DNA of 64,000 bases, taken from Oasisia sp. SBJ-2009. Taxonomy: Eukaryota > Annelida > Polychaeta > Sabellida > Siboglinidae. Below the pieces are notes generated by a model. It was not told where the DNA came from. It was given only the letters and a program-made list of their open reading frames with translations, and searched no databases. The position numbers were made by a program, and so were the translations under genes. Below are positions 34,036 through 47,039 of the stretch, piece after piece (position 1 is the stretch's first letter; each line of letters starts with the position of its first letter). The stretch lies in assembly GCA_964017155.1 (NCBI GenBank), contig OZ024862.1, forward strand, positions 31,981,251 to 32,045,250. Direction: 5' to 3'.

Positions 34036-34506
34036 GCATGGTTATATCAGCGTTCGGCGTGTTTGTAAACACGATCCGTTTGAATGAGTGTGGTGTGAAT
34101 AGATGCGACCGGCCGAAACAAGAGACAACTTGCTGCGCCGATCGAAGCGACATCGGTCGCTGGCGCTCCAGTACATGTTGCGTAATTTTGTACCGGGCGA
34201 CGGTCATGGGGCGTGGCAGAGACTTGCTGTCCACGCACGTGTGACTGTCTGTCGAACGATCATGGGGAGCAAGTCAAACTCGAAAGAAGCGCATTGAACA
34301 TGTTCTAAGCTGATACGGTTCTAAGCAATGGTTTAATTTGAAATAAATGAGATTACTAATAACATTGAAAGTTTTCGAAAAGGCATCGATTGAGGGCTTG
34401 TCTCTCCGACTAGATTACCCGGACGTGAACCAGCACCATGACATTTAAGGTGGGTAAAAGCGGTGCAGAACTACATACACTTTAAGGACACAGTAAGAAG
34501 GTCCAC

Positions 34507-35220
34507 TTGGCTCTATGCTCTTTAATTAATTGCAGAACTTGTTTAACAGATAGAGATTATATTTTAGTTCTAATATCTACAACGTTAAGACCTCCGTCAG
34601 CAAATGTGTTTAATAGTGATTCTCTTTTCAAAGCCACGAGTTTACTGTTCCAAAGACTTTTATACAAATCTTTCTGCTTATCAGTTCCACAACAGCGATA
34701 AACAACAATGGGCTCAAGGCGCTCCCCTGTGTCAGACCAACATTTACTTTGGACTCTCCTGACACTCCCGGTCCACACAGCTCCTTGATCTTCGTGTCCC
34801 CTCCACCAATTTGACCTCCCCCCCGGACCTCTATCCACATCAGTGTTCCCATTGTCATTTCTCTTGGGATTGTGGCATAGGCCTTTTCTAGGTCTATGAA
34901 TCTAATTGCCATATCCTCGTGTCCTTCCAGTTTCTTCTCAACTAGCTAACTCAGGGCAAACATCCCATGCGTTGTTCCTCTTCCTTTTCTAATTTCCAGC
35001 TGTTCTTCAACGATTCGCCTTACACTACTGCTCTTATCCTGCCATCCACGATTCTTTCCAGAAACTTCAACACATGCCTTAGCAACGTAGTGCTTCTATT
35101 TTTCATGGGCCATGCACATCTCCGTTTCGTTTCTATATTCAGACTATCAGCCCCAGTATGCATTCCTCTGTGAACTTCCCCTCTCTCTTGCAGGTGTTCA
35201 GCAATATTTTTTCCGATCAT
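34507..35220 (-). pseudogene. RTE-like reverse transcriptase relic joined to an L1/Tx1-like piece
   Basis: The minus strand from 35,220 has FLERIVDGRIRAVV, then IDLEKAYATIPREM, CGPGVSGESKVNVGLTQGSA and LSPLLFIAVVELISRKIC, typical of RTE-class RTs. Stops and frame changes are present. Beyond about 34,690 the sequence switches to YKSLWNSKLVALKRESLL and FADGGLNVVDI, which looks like the C-terminal region of an L1/Tx1-type LINE. So this is a chimaera or two adjacent relics. Confidence 0.7.
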
Positions 35221-35407
35221 ATTCCAACTCGCTCAGCCACCGCCAGCATCTCTACTCGCACTTCATCAATGCCTGTTTATCTTTCCGACTAGACCTACAC
35301 GATAAACAACAAGAATGGCTCAAGCTGTGACAAGTTTCATAAAGCTTGCATTACCTCCCACCACTGTAAACCATTTATTGTGAAGCATGTCCCTTGGGAA
35401 GATGTAT

Positions 35408-35883
<476 letters not shown>

Positions 35884-36149
35884 CCGTTCCTTTTGCATTT
35901 TAGCAAATAGATGAAAGAAATGCATAATTATAAATGAGTGGCGTTGCAATCCCTTATCGTTATCATGCGCAATGTGTCAGAGTGAACAAGTTAGTTGTTT
36001 GTCTCTCTTTGTATGTCTCCCTGCTAATTTACCTCCCTTCCTTTAAACATACTAAACATTTTATCTCTCCCTTCCTCCCTGCCTGGCCGCCCCTCTCCCT
36101 ATCCCTATCCCTGTCCCTGTCCCTGTCCCTGTCCCTCTCCCTCCTCCTC

Positions 36150-36343
36150 TGCCTCTGCCTCTGCCTCTGCCTCTGCCTCTGCCTCTGCCTCTGCCTCTGC
36201 CTCTGCCTCTGCCTCTGCCTCTGCCTCTGCCTCTGCCTCTGCCTCTGCCTCTGCCTCTGCCTCTGCCTCTGCCTCTGCCTCTGCCTCTGCCTCTGCCTCT
36301 GCCTCTGCCTCTGCCTCTGCCTCTGCCTCTGCCTCTGCCTCTC
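36150..36343. repeat. (CCTCTG)n hexanucleotide repeat
   Basis: About 32 almost perfect units, preceded by (CCCTGT)n and CT-rich DNA. The RQ/RG and LCLC open frames are artefacts. Confidence 0.97.
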
Positions 36344-36399
36344 CCCTCTTCCTCTCCCCTCTTCCTCCATATTTTCATCCACCAATCCTTTTCACCCCT

Positions 36400-39060
36400 C
36401 CCATCATTCTAATTAAGCCGCAATTCAGTACGGTCATGGGTAATTGCACATTCGACAAGAAGAATGAAACTTCTTGTGCAAGGCAACCGGGTTTTGTCCG
36501 TCGGTAATACCTGACATGTTTCATTGTCAATTAGCACAGACAATGCAAAGCTTCACTGCCATGGACATTCTTAGCCTGACGTGCGGCCTCCGACAATGGT
36601 ATGTTCTTGGTCCCGCGCAACAACGCACACATTGACAACGTATGATTAGTAACCCGTGTCGCGTTGCACCTGAGAGTTGCTACAAACAAATGACTTAAGC
36701 GTTCGATCGAAAGCATGGATTCGTCGAAGTGCAGTTGTATTCGAAATGCAGTTCTTCTGGTTTTCAGTACAAGACCAACTTTGACGTGTTTATGGATGGT
36801 TCGTGTTGGGACGGGTGCAGCGTATTATTATTATTCAGCAAACGATACACATTTGACGCTTTGACAGTTGTTCTCGAATGAGCTGCACATGTTGCAGTTT
36901 GGGAGTCGTCAAACATTGGGATATACAACCAGACGCCAAAAAAGAGAACGACGACTGCTACAGACAATTGCTTTAAGGTAGGTAGACTATGTGTGTAATG
37001 TTGTTATTGTATTTAGAACGGTACAGTGTCGACTTTCTATATTGCTAACTTGCATAGTCAAACCAGCACGCATACTTATGACTACATTTTTTATCATTAT
37101 GCATAAATGTTAGCGTCACTCTACCGTGAATATAATTACGCAGATAACCCATTTCTCGTTAATCAAAGCATTATTTGGGAACATATTTGATATGTAATGA
37201 ATAGATGCACTTGCTGATTTGCGTCGATATAAATCGTAGGTAAGCATTGTATTTATTAATTATATAAAATAACAAATAACTAATAGGTTTTAATCCACCT
37301 CGGTTTATTATCTTAAATTATGAATTCTTATATACCAATGCGAGTTATATTATTCACTGTAGGGTGTACTGTATTATGTATCTGCGTTTAAAAATAATGC
37401 CTTATTTAATTTTATGAAGGAGAAAACGTCGGCAATGTGTGCGCCATATTGTTGCCCAACTTCCGGTATAGAACCATGAATCTGCATAAGTCAACATTAA
37501 TAATTATATTTATGCATGTTAACATGTTTGATGTATCATATGATATAGTATGCCATATAAGCCAAGTTATAAAGTAATGCTGCAACAGAAATAACGTCAG
37601 ATGTATCAGTTTACGTGTCTTACAAGTTGACACCACAATTTCACCAGCTAAGGCTCGACATGGGTTTATAAGCAAACAAAATGGCTACCTTCATTGCAAC
37701 TGAGTGTTCCGACCGCACGTGGCGGAAGGGGTTACCAGTGACGCTCATCCTATGGAGGTCACAACCGATCTGGCGAATCGGGGTTTGGGCCAGGTAATTT
37801 CCCTCCCATAGGAACACTTCCGGCGGAAGTCGGTCAGTTGTGAGGGAGTAAGGATTGTGACCAACCGTGCCAGGGAACGTTATGAGGAGCAACCGATGAG
37901 GTATCTCTGGCTGAACTAGTTACATTAGATTGTACTACAGGCTATGTACACAGTGTCTCCCACTTCCTCATTCCCTCTTTTTTTCTTTTTCAAAGCTTTT
38001 CTTTAAAACAGTAAATTGCATTGACATTGACTTTTATTTGTAAGGTATTAAGAAAATATTAATTTAATTTAATTCAAGGCTGTTAATGTTTAACTTTAAC
38101 ACATTTTGTTTTTTTTAATCGTACACATCTCAACTTCACGATAAGCTTTAGTTAATTTGTTGCACGTACGTAAATAGTAAATAGCTAAGATACAATAATT
38201 TTTACTATTTACATATACTACTACATCTTTAATCGTCACTAAATAAATAAATCGAACTATAATATAATAATAATAATACATTCAATGTATGAATAAATAA
38301 ATAATTGCGATCATTCAATGTTAAGATACTTGTTAAAATTTTGTTACGTTTATTTATGCATGTATATGTTATCTAGTATAACCTTTGGTTATAATCTTTT
38401 CAATGAGATATTCATTAATGTTAAATTAATATTTATTTACTTTCATACGTGTAGACAACACGTGACAAAGTACCTGCATTGATCAGTAAAACAACTAACA
38501 CTATGACACATAACGAAAGTGTTTCTCTAAATCATTTTGTTCACTTGCATAGTTTAGGGTAATGTCGGTTCAGTGTTGTGTGTGGCAGGTTCATACCCTG
38601 CTGGTGTTCCTTATGCAAACACTACATGTTGTGTGCACACACATTGATTCCATTTAATAAGTTTAGCTGGTTTTGTGGTATTTTAGAACTACTTGTATAC
38701 ATAAGCAGGAATATCAATTGTTTCTTTGTAAATGTTTTGCATCTTGATTGCCAAACAAAGAGCGATTAATATCCAACTCACACAAGTACAACGTAAGACC
38801 TACATGTGGGCTGTAGAAGAAGGCAGAAAACATGTTTTTTGCTGGCAGCATCATATGGCCAGCGTCAGAGTTCTGCCAGGTTATCAAGTTACACAACAAT
38901 CATAACTCTTGTAAAGGTTAGCGTAGAATATGTTGAGGACTGCAGTAGCCATATCAAAGTATGGTAGTTACAAGAAGTCAAGGATGTAAGTAAAGCCCAT
39001 ATCCCAGTGGTGGACCATGTGCTGAAGAAACCTCATCTTTCAGACTGCTGCTATAAGAAA
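36400..39060. other. No supported gene; two weak frames
   Basis: Mixed DNA inside the large composite unit. An ATG at about 37,680 (MATFIATECSDRTWRKGLPV) lies in a CpG-richer patch with a GCCAG|GTAATT donor-like site. A minus frame near 36,764-36,967 begins with a hydrophobic run. Neither has a recognisable domain or partner exon. Confidence 0.25.
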
Positions 39061-39099
39061 AATGGAGACTTCAATCCGACATATCATGATTGGCTGGTG

Positions 39100-39100
39100 G

Positions 39101-39132
<32 letters not shown>

Positions 39133-39380
39133 TAGAGAGAGAGACAGAGAGAGAGGTGGTGTCCACAACAGAAGATAGTAAAGTGGGTGAGAGTGGCTGA
39201 TGAGAGTGAGAGAGAGAGACAGTGAGAGAGAGAGACAGAGAGAGAGCGAGAGACAGACGAGAGAGAATGAGAGATCGAAAGAAAGACAGGATAGTGTACA
39301 TGTCTGAATAGTGACAGTGAACGTGGCTGAAGAGAGAGAGAGGGAGAGAGGTGAAGAGTGAGAGAGCCAGATAATGAGGT
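39100..39380. repeat. (GA)n-rich tract
   Basis: GAGAGA runs interrupted by GACAGA and short unique pieces. The LSLSLS frames here are artefacts. Confidence 0.93.
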
Positions 39381-39399
39381 AGAGAGATACTGGTAGGGA

Positions 39400-41430
39400 A
39401 TGAATGTTGGTGAAGAGAAAGAGTTGAAGAATGTACCTGAAAAGAAATAGATGGTGAACACATATAAAGTGAAAGATTTTGTGAACGTGACAGTGATTGC
39501 ACAGATTAGGAATATGGATTGTATTAACTTGGCTTAAACCATCTACTGACAAATTAGTGAACCCGTGCATATGCTCAAAACTGTTAGTATGTATCGTTTT
39601 CTCATTGTGTATGTACACTGCTTTGTGCTACTAAGGCTTTATAACAGTGTAGCACTGTTGTATGCATTAATTAATCTTTTTTTTTGTATCTATAAAGTAC
39701 TTAACTTACCATTTATGAAATGTTTTGACAATTATGTTCCATTCAATTTCAATCATTCTTCCAAGGGAATGGAAATATTTGTGTAAATACCAATAAACAT
39801 TCACAGCGGAGTTTAGAGAATAAATATAAAACTACATGGTAATATGTTACTGTTGATCTAATTTCTTAGTTACTCTGTTACATATAAATAACAAATATCC
39901 ATATACATGAAACCATGATCATGCATTCTTTAATCCCCTCCACCTTTATATGTAACTCACCTGTGTATAATTCTAACTTCACTACACCCGCCAACACTTC
40001 TAGCTGTTCAGATATGCATTTATTTTTGGGATCTAGACTGCCTTGGGAATGAATCACATAAGACATAGCAACAGGATGTCATGTTTATGAAATAGTCGTT
40101 TTGATGGGTTCAACACACGTTAATGTTGTACTTTTACACACAAACCTATATTACTACAGTCACTACTCAACCGCTGGGACATATTGCACACAGATGGTAA
40201 ATAGTACGTAATAGGTACATTAGGTGTTACATGGTTATAACAGCATTCTAAGTACAGTGAAATGCGTGCACATCCATGGTATGAAACAGCCACCACACAT
40301 ATTTTATACACATGTCAAAGTTTCAAAAGAGAGGAAGGGAGAGAGAGGGAGTGAGAGACAATCCCTGAAAGCAGATAACCAGCATCAATAGATAAGGAAT
40401 ACAACTTAAGTTGACCGCCAGCTAAAATGTAATAATTAAGTTAACACATTGAATTTTATTATTATATTTGCATGGAAAACAAGTTTTATTTGTTCACATC
40501 AAATTTATGTTCACCCAGGTATCAGCTTAATACATAAACACATATCAAACTGTTAATTTTATTATCTCAGTCCATAGCAATAAATACAAACAGAAAATGT
40601 GCTCACATGTGACATGCATAAAACACTGGACATAGTTTATCAACGTACACTATTGTTGCTACCATCTTGTCACATCAACTGCAGTAAGCAATGAATGACC
40701 TGTGGCAGGTCATATTATCTAGGGTTGACATGATAACTCAATAAAAGAAATGTTTTGAAGTTTGCTGTGCAAAGAGTGGACAAACAATTTGTAACCAGTC
40801 ACAAAAATTGTCATTTATTTCAGTCGACAGTTCAGCAGAATACAGACATGTCTTAAAAATAACCCACCATATTATAGACAGCCCACCAGAATACAGATGA
40901 CCCACCAGAATAAAGATAACCCACCAAAATATACAGCCCACCAGATCAAAGATAGCCTAATCAGGGAGTAAACCTTCAACATGCATGTTGTAGTCATAAG
41001 GAGAAAATAGTAAATGAAAAAACCTAGGAGCTGGCAACCTCCCTAGTACCAGGACTATCAAATGTTAAAGAATTAATAATTTCAAAGAATGGTTGTAGCA
41101 TGAAGCCCATTACACAAAAATATAATTGGACAATATATATATATATATATATTGCATTCAGACTTCAACGTTACTTAACAACATGAGAGTTGTGCAACTA
41201 ATCAACACAACTAATCAGGAATAGGAATATATTATACATATACCAGTTTTGTGACAGCCATGGAAATGTGTGCAAACATAGTTAATCACCATGGCAATAT
41301 GTCAGCATTGCAGACCTTGCATAGCAAGCCTTGATAGAAGTGGGCCCAGCATCGATGACCACGTCACCATAGCAACAGGTCAGAGTTGTCATCCTGTTAG
41401 AACCTACCCCACGTTGACACTGTTTATGCC
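39400..41430. other. No supported gene; short ACCCACCAGAATA tandem at 40,855-40,952
   Basis: AT-rich. About five diverged 15-20 bp units of ACCCACCAGAATA occur at 40,855-40,952. GTCACCATAGCAAC at 41,363-41,376 fits an RFX X-box but has no gene beside it. Confidence 0.4.
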
Positions 41431-41434
41431 TGCA

Positions 41435-41945
41435 ACACACTGACAAATGTTAATGCGTGCAACACAGTGACACTGTTAGAGCTTGCAACACACTGATATT
41501 GGGACAGCCTGCAACACACTTACAAATGTTAATGCATGCAATACACTGACACTGTTAGAGCTTGCAACACACTGACATTGTGAGAGCTTGCAACACACTT
41601 ACAAATGTTAATGCGAGCAACACACTGACACTGTTTGAGCTTGCAACACACTGACATTGTGACAGCCTGCAACACACTTATAAACTAAATGTTAATGCGT
41701 GCAACACACCGACATTGTGAGAGCTTGCAACACACTGACAAATGTTAATGCATGCAACACACTGACACTGTTAGAGCTTGCAACACACTGACATTGTGAC
41801 AGCCTGCAAAACACTGATACTTTTAAAGCGTCAACATGCTGACATTGTTTCAGCCTGTAACACTGACACATAGAGCCTACATGACACTGACACTGTTAGA
41901 GCCTGAAACACATTGACACCGTCATCGCCTGTAACACAGTAACTC
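41435..41945. repeat. Higher-order 26/27-bp minisatellite
   Basis: Units start TGCAACACACTGACA and end in three alternating ways: AATGTTAATGCG, CTGTTAGAGCT or TTGTGACAGCC. The alternation forms a higher-order array. Confidence 0.9.
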
Positions 41946-42837
41946 CTCTAAGACAGTGGTAGGTGCTACTGAGGAGCCACAGTTAGACATTTACCAGGTA
42001 GCTGAATCTGTACATCACCACAAACAAATTATTCCAGAGAAAAAACCATAATACAAACAACTGATTATGTCTACGTTTACTTGTGTGTTTGTTTGTGTAT
42101 TAATTTACATGTGTGTGCATGTATTTGCCTTATGTGCTTGTGTGTGTATGTATGTGTACATGTCTATGTGCTATGTGTGTGTTTGTGTACATGTGTGTGC
42201 TTGCATGCCTTCATGTGCACATGCATGTGTTTGTTAATAACTGAGAATATCATACTGAATACATCCATCACTTATGTAGTTTCCTCACAATAATATTTCT
42301 GGTGTCATAAAAAAGAAAGTGGAGTTAAAATGGGAAAAAAAAATTCTGATGGAAGTAATGTGCTTTTAGAGCTCTGACACAGGATGATAAAAAGCTGGTA
42401 GGAGCTGCCAAATGACCGGTGACGTTGCCAGTTGCTCAGCTGACACAAACAGGAACAGACTTATAATTCTGAAAACGTCATGACATTTGAAAATAATTAG
42501 TTATATTGTATGTGCCAGGAAATTGTAAACAATGCACTGACAATGGCTAGGTCATTAATGCCACTAGGATCTGTCATATATGAGCTATATCATCTATGCT
42601 CATTTTCACTATCATGGTCACTTTTAAAGTCACATTTGGGATTGTTCAAAAGAGAATAGATTAGCAAGCTGATCAGAATCTGTTTCCTTTAGTATTGTGT
42701 TTTGTAGATTATTTGGCACTAGAACATTACTCTGTCATTAGATGAGTAACAATATATCTAGAACGTTTATCACCATATCATCATTCTATCATGCAATGTG
42801 TAATGGCATTGACATCTCGGTAGTTGTCATAGTCACT

Positions 42838-42847
42838 GGCTGTCTGG

Positions 42848-42930
<83 letters not shown>

Positions 42931-42931
42931 T

Positions 42932-42987
<56 letters not shown>

Positions 42988-43004
42988 TGGTAGGAAAAGT
43001 CTGA

Positions 43005-43042
<38 letters not shown>

Positions 43043-43064
43043 GATAGAGAGACAGACAGAGAGA

Positions 43065-43160
<96 letters not shown>

Positions 43161-43170
43161 CAGGGAGAGA
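42838..43170. repeat. Compound microsatellite: (GGCA)n, (CA)n, (TA)n, (GA)n
   Basis: About 36 GGCA units (42,844-42,988, one GTCA variant) are followed by CA (about 43,008-43,040), TA (43,068-43,104) and GA (43,110-43,160) tracts. Confidence 0.96.
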
Positions 43171-43719
43171 CAGGCAGACAGAAACAGAGACAGAGAGACT
43201 AGTCTGTTGCCAGCTCACCATGGGTTCTGTGTTCATCCTGAGCACCACTTGTTTCTTCGCCTCTCAGTGGAGGAACTGAAGCACTCTCTGAGACTCCTCC
43301 TATTCTACACCCCCTGTGCCAAACACCTCAGCCTCACCAACACTCACGTTCATCACACCTATCTGTTATGTACAACAACTCTAACTTAGGATGGAACTAT
43401 CGATTACATACAACTATATTCATATAGGACAAACCTGTCGATTACATACAACACTCAGGTCAGACATGTCTGTTGCATACAAGAAAAGTCCGAGAACAAG
43501 TAATAACAGAAAAAGTTGTCATCACATAATGAACTTGTACTGTGCTGCACTCTACCATCACATGACATAGACACATTTTCCCGTATTCTACTGTCTCATT
43601 ACTGTCACATGATGTACTCACACTGGACCATACTCATTGTCACGTTACTGTCACATAACATACTTACATTATGCCTTTCTCGACCATTATATGCTGTACT
43701 TACATTGTGTCATACTCGA

Positions 43720-44110
43720 CTGATAGACTTCTGTGGTATAAACAACTTTGTCATCCTATTTGCACACAAAGAAATACACAAACTTACTTGGATCTCACCT
43801 AACCAAAGAGACATGAAACAAATTGACCACCTTCTCATCAGTGGCAAGTGGCGACGATCCTTACAAGATGTACGTTTTAGAAGAGGAGCGGATGTTGGCA
43901 GCGATCACCACCTTGTTGTCGCACACATCAGACTGAAGCTTAAAATAACTGTAATACCGATTAGGCTGTTGAAATGGTTCAATGTCTCCAAGCTGAAAGA
44001 TGCTGGCATCAGACCAGTACTGCAGTACTAGGACAGAAAGAGGAAACGCAGTGACTGGCTGAGTGGAGACATGTGGACAACAACAAAATATCTCATCAGT
44101 TTACTTACAA
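43720..44110 (+). pseudogene. LINE endonuclease C-terminal fragment
   Basis: Plus frame reads HKLTWISPNQRDMKQIDHLL then RRSLQDVRFRRGADVGSDHH and LVVAHIRLKLK. The motif SDHHLVV is the catalytic SDH end of APE-type LINE endonucleases, and the ID-H spacing fits. The frame stops at about 44,030 and decays beyond. RT is absent. Confidence 0.8.
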
Positions 44111-44520
44111 ACCTTGACCCTTCGACTGTGTGAATGTTTGGTCAGGATACAACAAAGTATGTCATGAATTACTTTACAAACTTGTTTCTCTGCCTATAAA
44201 ATCAATGATTCTGCAAACATGAAATTTGTAATGAAATGATCAAGTTTTTCTTACAATTTTTACACAGATATTACGTTACATGTATCAAATCAGAACCTAT
44301 AGGCATAGCAATGCTTCATGTGTGGTTAATAATTGCATCTGTGTATGAGAAATTTGGTTTGATGACTTCCTTACAGTATGTGAGATGTTTATCAAGCTTG
44401 CCTAAGTGCATCTTAAATATTGCATTACCATAACACATGCATAGACAGAAACACAAACTTCTCTTCGCGGTGAATGTGGATGTGGTGATGTGTGTGCGTG
44501 TGTGTGTGCGTGTCTGTGGT

Positions 44521-44521
44521 G

Positions 44522-44598
<77 letters not shown>

Positions 44599-44616
44599 TG
44601 TGCGTGTGTGCGTGCG
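44521..44616. repeat. (TG)n microsatellite
   Basis: Dinucleotide tract with GCGT-rich flanks. Confidence 0.95.
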
Positions 44617-44870
44617 TGCGTGGTGTGATTGCACATACGGGCGGCGCTGTCTTGTGAAGAGAGCTGCGTGAGCCGTATTTTCAACATGACACGACATCGA
44701 AATGGGACGGGTTGACAATTTTTGCGGTGACGTTCGCAATTTCTGGGTCGTCGGATATTGACATCGGAAGACAAGACGGGGGCGCTGCATTGGAGGAGGG
44801 GGTGGTGGTGGTAGTGTTTTGATACCTGTTCGCGGCGAATTTCACAAGTGAAGAATGTTCATGGCGGAAC

Positions 44871-44871
<1 letters not shown>

Positions 44872-44948
<77 letters not shown>
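44872..44948. repeat. (TA)n microsatellite
   Basis: TA dinucleotide tract of about 77 bp. Confidence 0.95.
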
Positions 44949-44951
<3 letters not shown>

Positions 44952-45051
44952 GGCGCACTTCACCATCGAAGCGTATAGGAGATACGTTATTCTAATGAAA
45001 ACATTGCGAGGCACAATTGCGAGGATCGATCCATCAACACACCCTAGATAT

Positions 45052-45147
45052 ATGGCCTCTTCGTCGTCAACAATCTGCATCCCAAGCCGAAAAAGAAAGC
45101 ATTCTCAATCGCCACACGGAAGATCGTCGACCATCTTGAAGTATTGT
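45052..45147 (+). repeat. 95-bp exon-like repeat, copy 2
   Basis: ATG at 45,052 opens MASSSSTICIPSRKRKHSQS then PHGRSSTILKY, matching 33,451-33,545 with about six base changes. RKRK is a basic, nuclear-signal-like cluster. Confidence 0.45.
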
Positions 45148-46081
45148 TTTATTACCTAACAAAATGATACATCGAATGACGAAAAAGACACCGTCGACAA
45201 TCAACCAGTCATTTAGATTAGATATGATACATATCTGGTTAAAATAACTGACAGTTGAAGACGGCGGGTAAGCCATGGAAGGAATCTGCAAGCCGGCGAA
45301 CCTCCAACCCCTTTCGGGGAGGAGGAAGTCTGATTTCCCAATGCTTGAACAGTGAAAGGAGTTTACTCTCCTCCCGACCAAGGTTACCGAAAATAAATTA
45401 CACCGATCTACACCCTATAACACCCTAACATTTAACGTCCGATAATTGTGAATAAAGTCGGCAGCCGCTTCAATAACTTAAATTGAATCTGATGTATCAT
45501 CCCGTGCGACCGACGTTCAATATGAAAGCCTCTTCGAGTTCCAATCCGATGGCCGTTTGGTCGTGAGCGTCGTATAGTTTGCAGGGCCTAGACTCTCTAG
45601 TCCACAACTCGATGTCACCGTGGCCGTGTGCTACAACAACATAATCATTGAAGCGATTTAATAGTAAGTGTATCGATAACGAGCAGCTATAAAGAAGTGA
45701 GAAAACTGACCTGCAGCGGATCCATTTCGACTTACAGTTACATTACATCTTACATACATCTTACGCCCTTCTCGTTGTCTCGTTGTTGGGCGGAAACCAC
45801 AATCACGTGACCACTAATTGTGCGAATCCGCAGTTGCGCAATTTCCTGGCAAAGCAGTGAACGTTTGCGCATGCGCCTATTCTTATATTTCCTGTGCGTG
45901 GATGTTCACGGATGCGTTCGCGTATTTCTCTGTGTATTCGTGTTATTTTAAAACATACTTTTACCCTTGAAGGTGGACTTTTGGGACACTATCCGCCAGG
46001 GAAAATACAGAAAACAAATTGAGAGTGTACTTGTTTTTATGAGAGAGTGCGCGTGAATGTGCGCGCCCGCAAGTGTATACG
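45148..46081. other. No supported gene; NRF1-like site
   Basis: TTTGCGCATGCGCC at about 45,865-45,878 is NRF1-like. Short frames only. Confidence 0.35.
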
Positions 46082-46840
46082 TGTGGCAAAACGGCCCCTG
46101 TGCCTGTGGGTAATACGGCCCCCCGTTTTTTCTGCCAAACGAATGAACACAAACTAACGTTGAATAGTGGAACATGATGCTGCTACCTAACAAATACTCA
46201 TAGCGACCGCAAGGCCAAACGCTACCAAAACTAAGTTCACAAACCTGTTTTAAAGTTTTGCATACCCTGTGACACACCGGGCTGTGAGCTAATAATCACT
46301 CCTTTGTAAAATCGATGTTAATATGTCCACCGTCTGGTGATTAGCCAGCGACCGGTACTGATGCACTCGCATCTATATACGTTTTCAATGACTTTCATCG
46401 AAATAGGTGCTATATTAAAGGATTACATGTGAAGGTGAAAAAAGTTGGCACTGGTGTGTATGGGGTAAGACGGCCCTGTCAGAACGGGGCAAAACGGTCC
46501 CGGGGCCGTCTTGCCCCGCCATGCAGTACGAATATGGTATGTGAACGCAATAAAGCTGTGATGTATTTATAGCACACACAATAATTGAAATAAAAAGTGC
46601 AAGATTGTCGACGAATGCTTCGATGAAGAGGAATGGCCTTGTTTGGTGCGGGGAGAACCATTCAGTTGCAGTCGGCCACGAAGAGTCTGGGTTCACTGCC
46701 AAGAATGCAAGAATTGGGCTCGCAGTGAGTGCACACCAGGGCTCCCGTATTTCGTGTGTCCCAACTGCGAGTCAGAGTGTGATTAGACAGTATATTATCT
46801 GCAAGCCATTTGTTAATACAAAATGTTAATGATTGTAAGG
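46082..46840 (+). mobile_element. Second copy of the pogo-like left segment
   Basis: Homologous and co-oriented to 31,800-32,530, including the GGGGTAAGACGGCCC and GGGGCAAAACGGTCCC motifs. It lacks the outermost 12 bp of the terminal repeat, so it is a truncated duplicate inside the large unit. Confidence 0.75.
46610..46786 (+). pseudogene. Pogo-type transposase C-terminal zinc domain, right copy
   Basis: 59 codons open to TAG, including EPFSCSRPRRVWVHCQECKN then WARSECTPGLPYFVCPNCES. All cysteines of the PHD-like pattern are kept, but the usual His after WA is Arg. The DDE catalytic region is missing upstream, replaced by terminal-repeat DNA. It is the tail of a pogo/Tigger-like transposase in an internally deleted element. 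Confidence 0.7.
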
Positions 46841-47039
46841 ACGCAAATTCCAAAGCTGATGAGTATTTTCAGTGACGAGTGTAATGATATTGCAGAGTAT
46901 TGCTTTTAATGACAACTGTAATTTTTTGACATTATAATTAATGATGAGTGGTTTCAACTGATGATTAGGTTGTTGTATCTGCCGCGAAGTATCTGCATGC
47001 CATTACTTTAGTATAATATGTTCAACACTATAATGATTT

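Noticed and set aside
36029..36416. RQ-, RG- and LC-repeat proteins
   Set aside because: Translation of the (CCTCTG)n hexanucleotide repeat.
41363..41376. RFX X-box regulatory site
   Set aside because: GTCACCATAGCAAC fits the consensus, but there is no gene start nearby; such matches are expected by chance at low frequency.
45290..45420. Structured RNA gene near CCAACCCCTTTCGGGGAGG
   Set aside because: A short GC stem is visible, but no known RNA family, pol III boxes or compensatory evidence was found.
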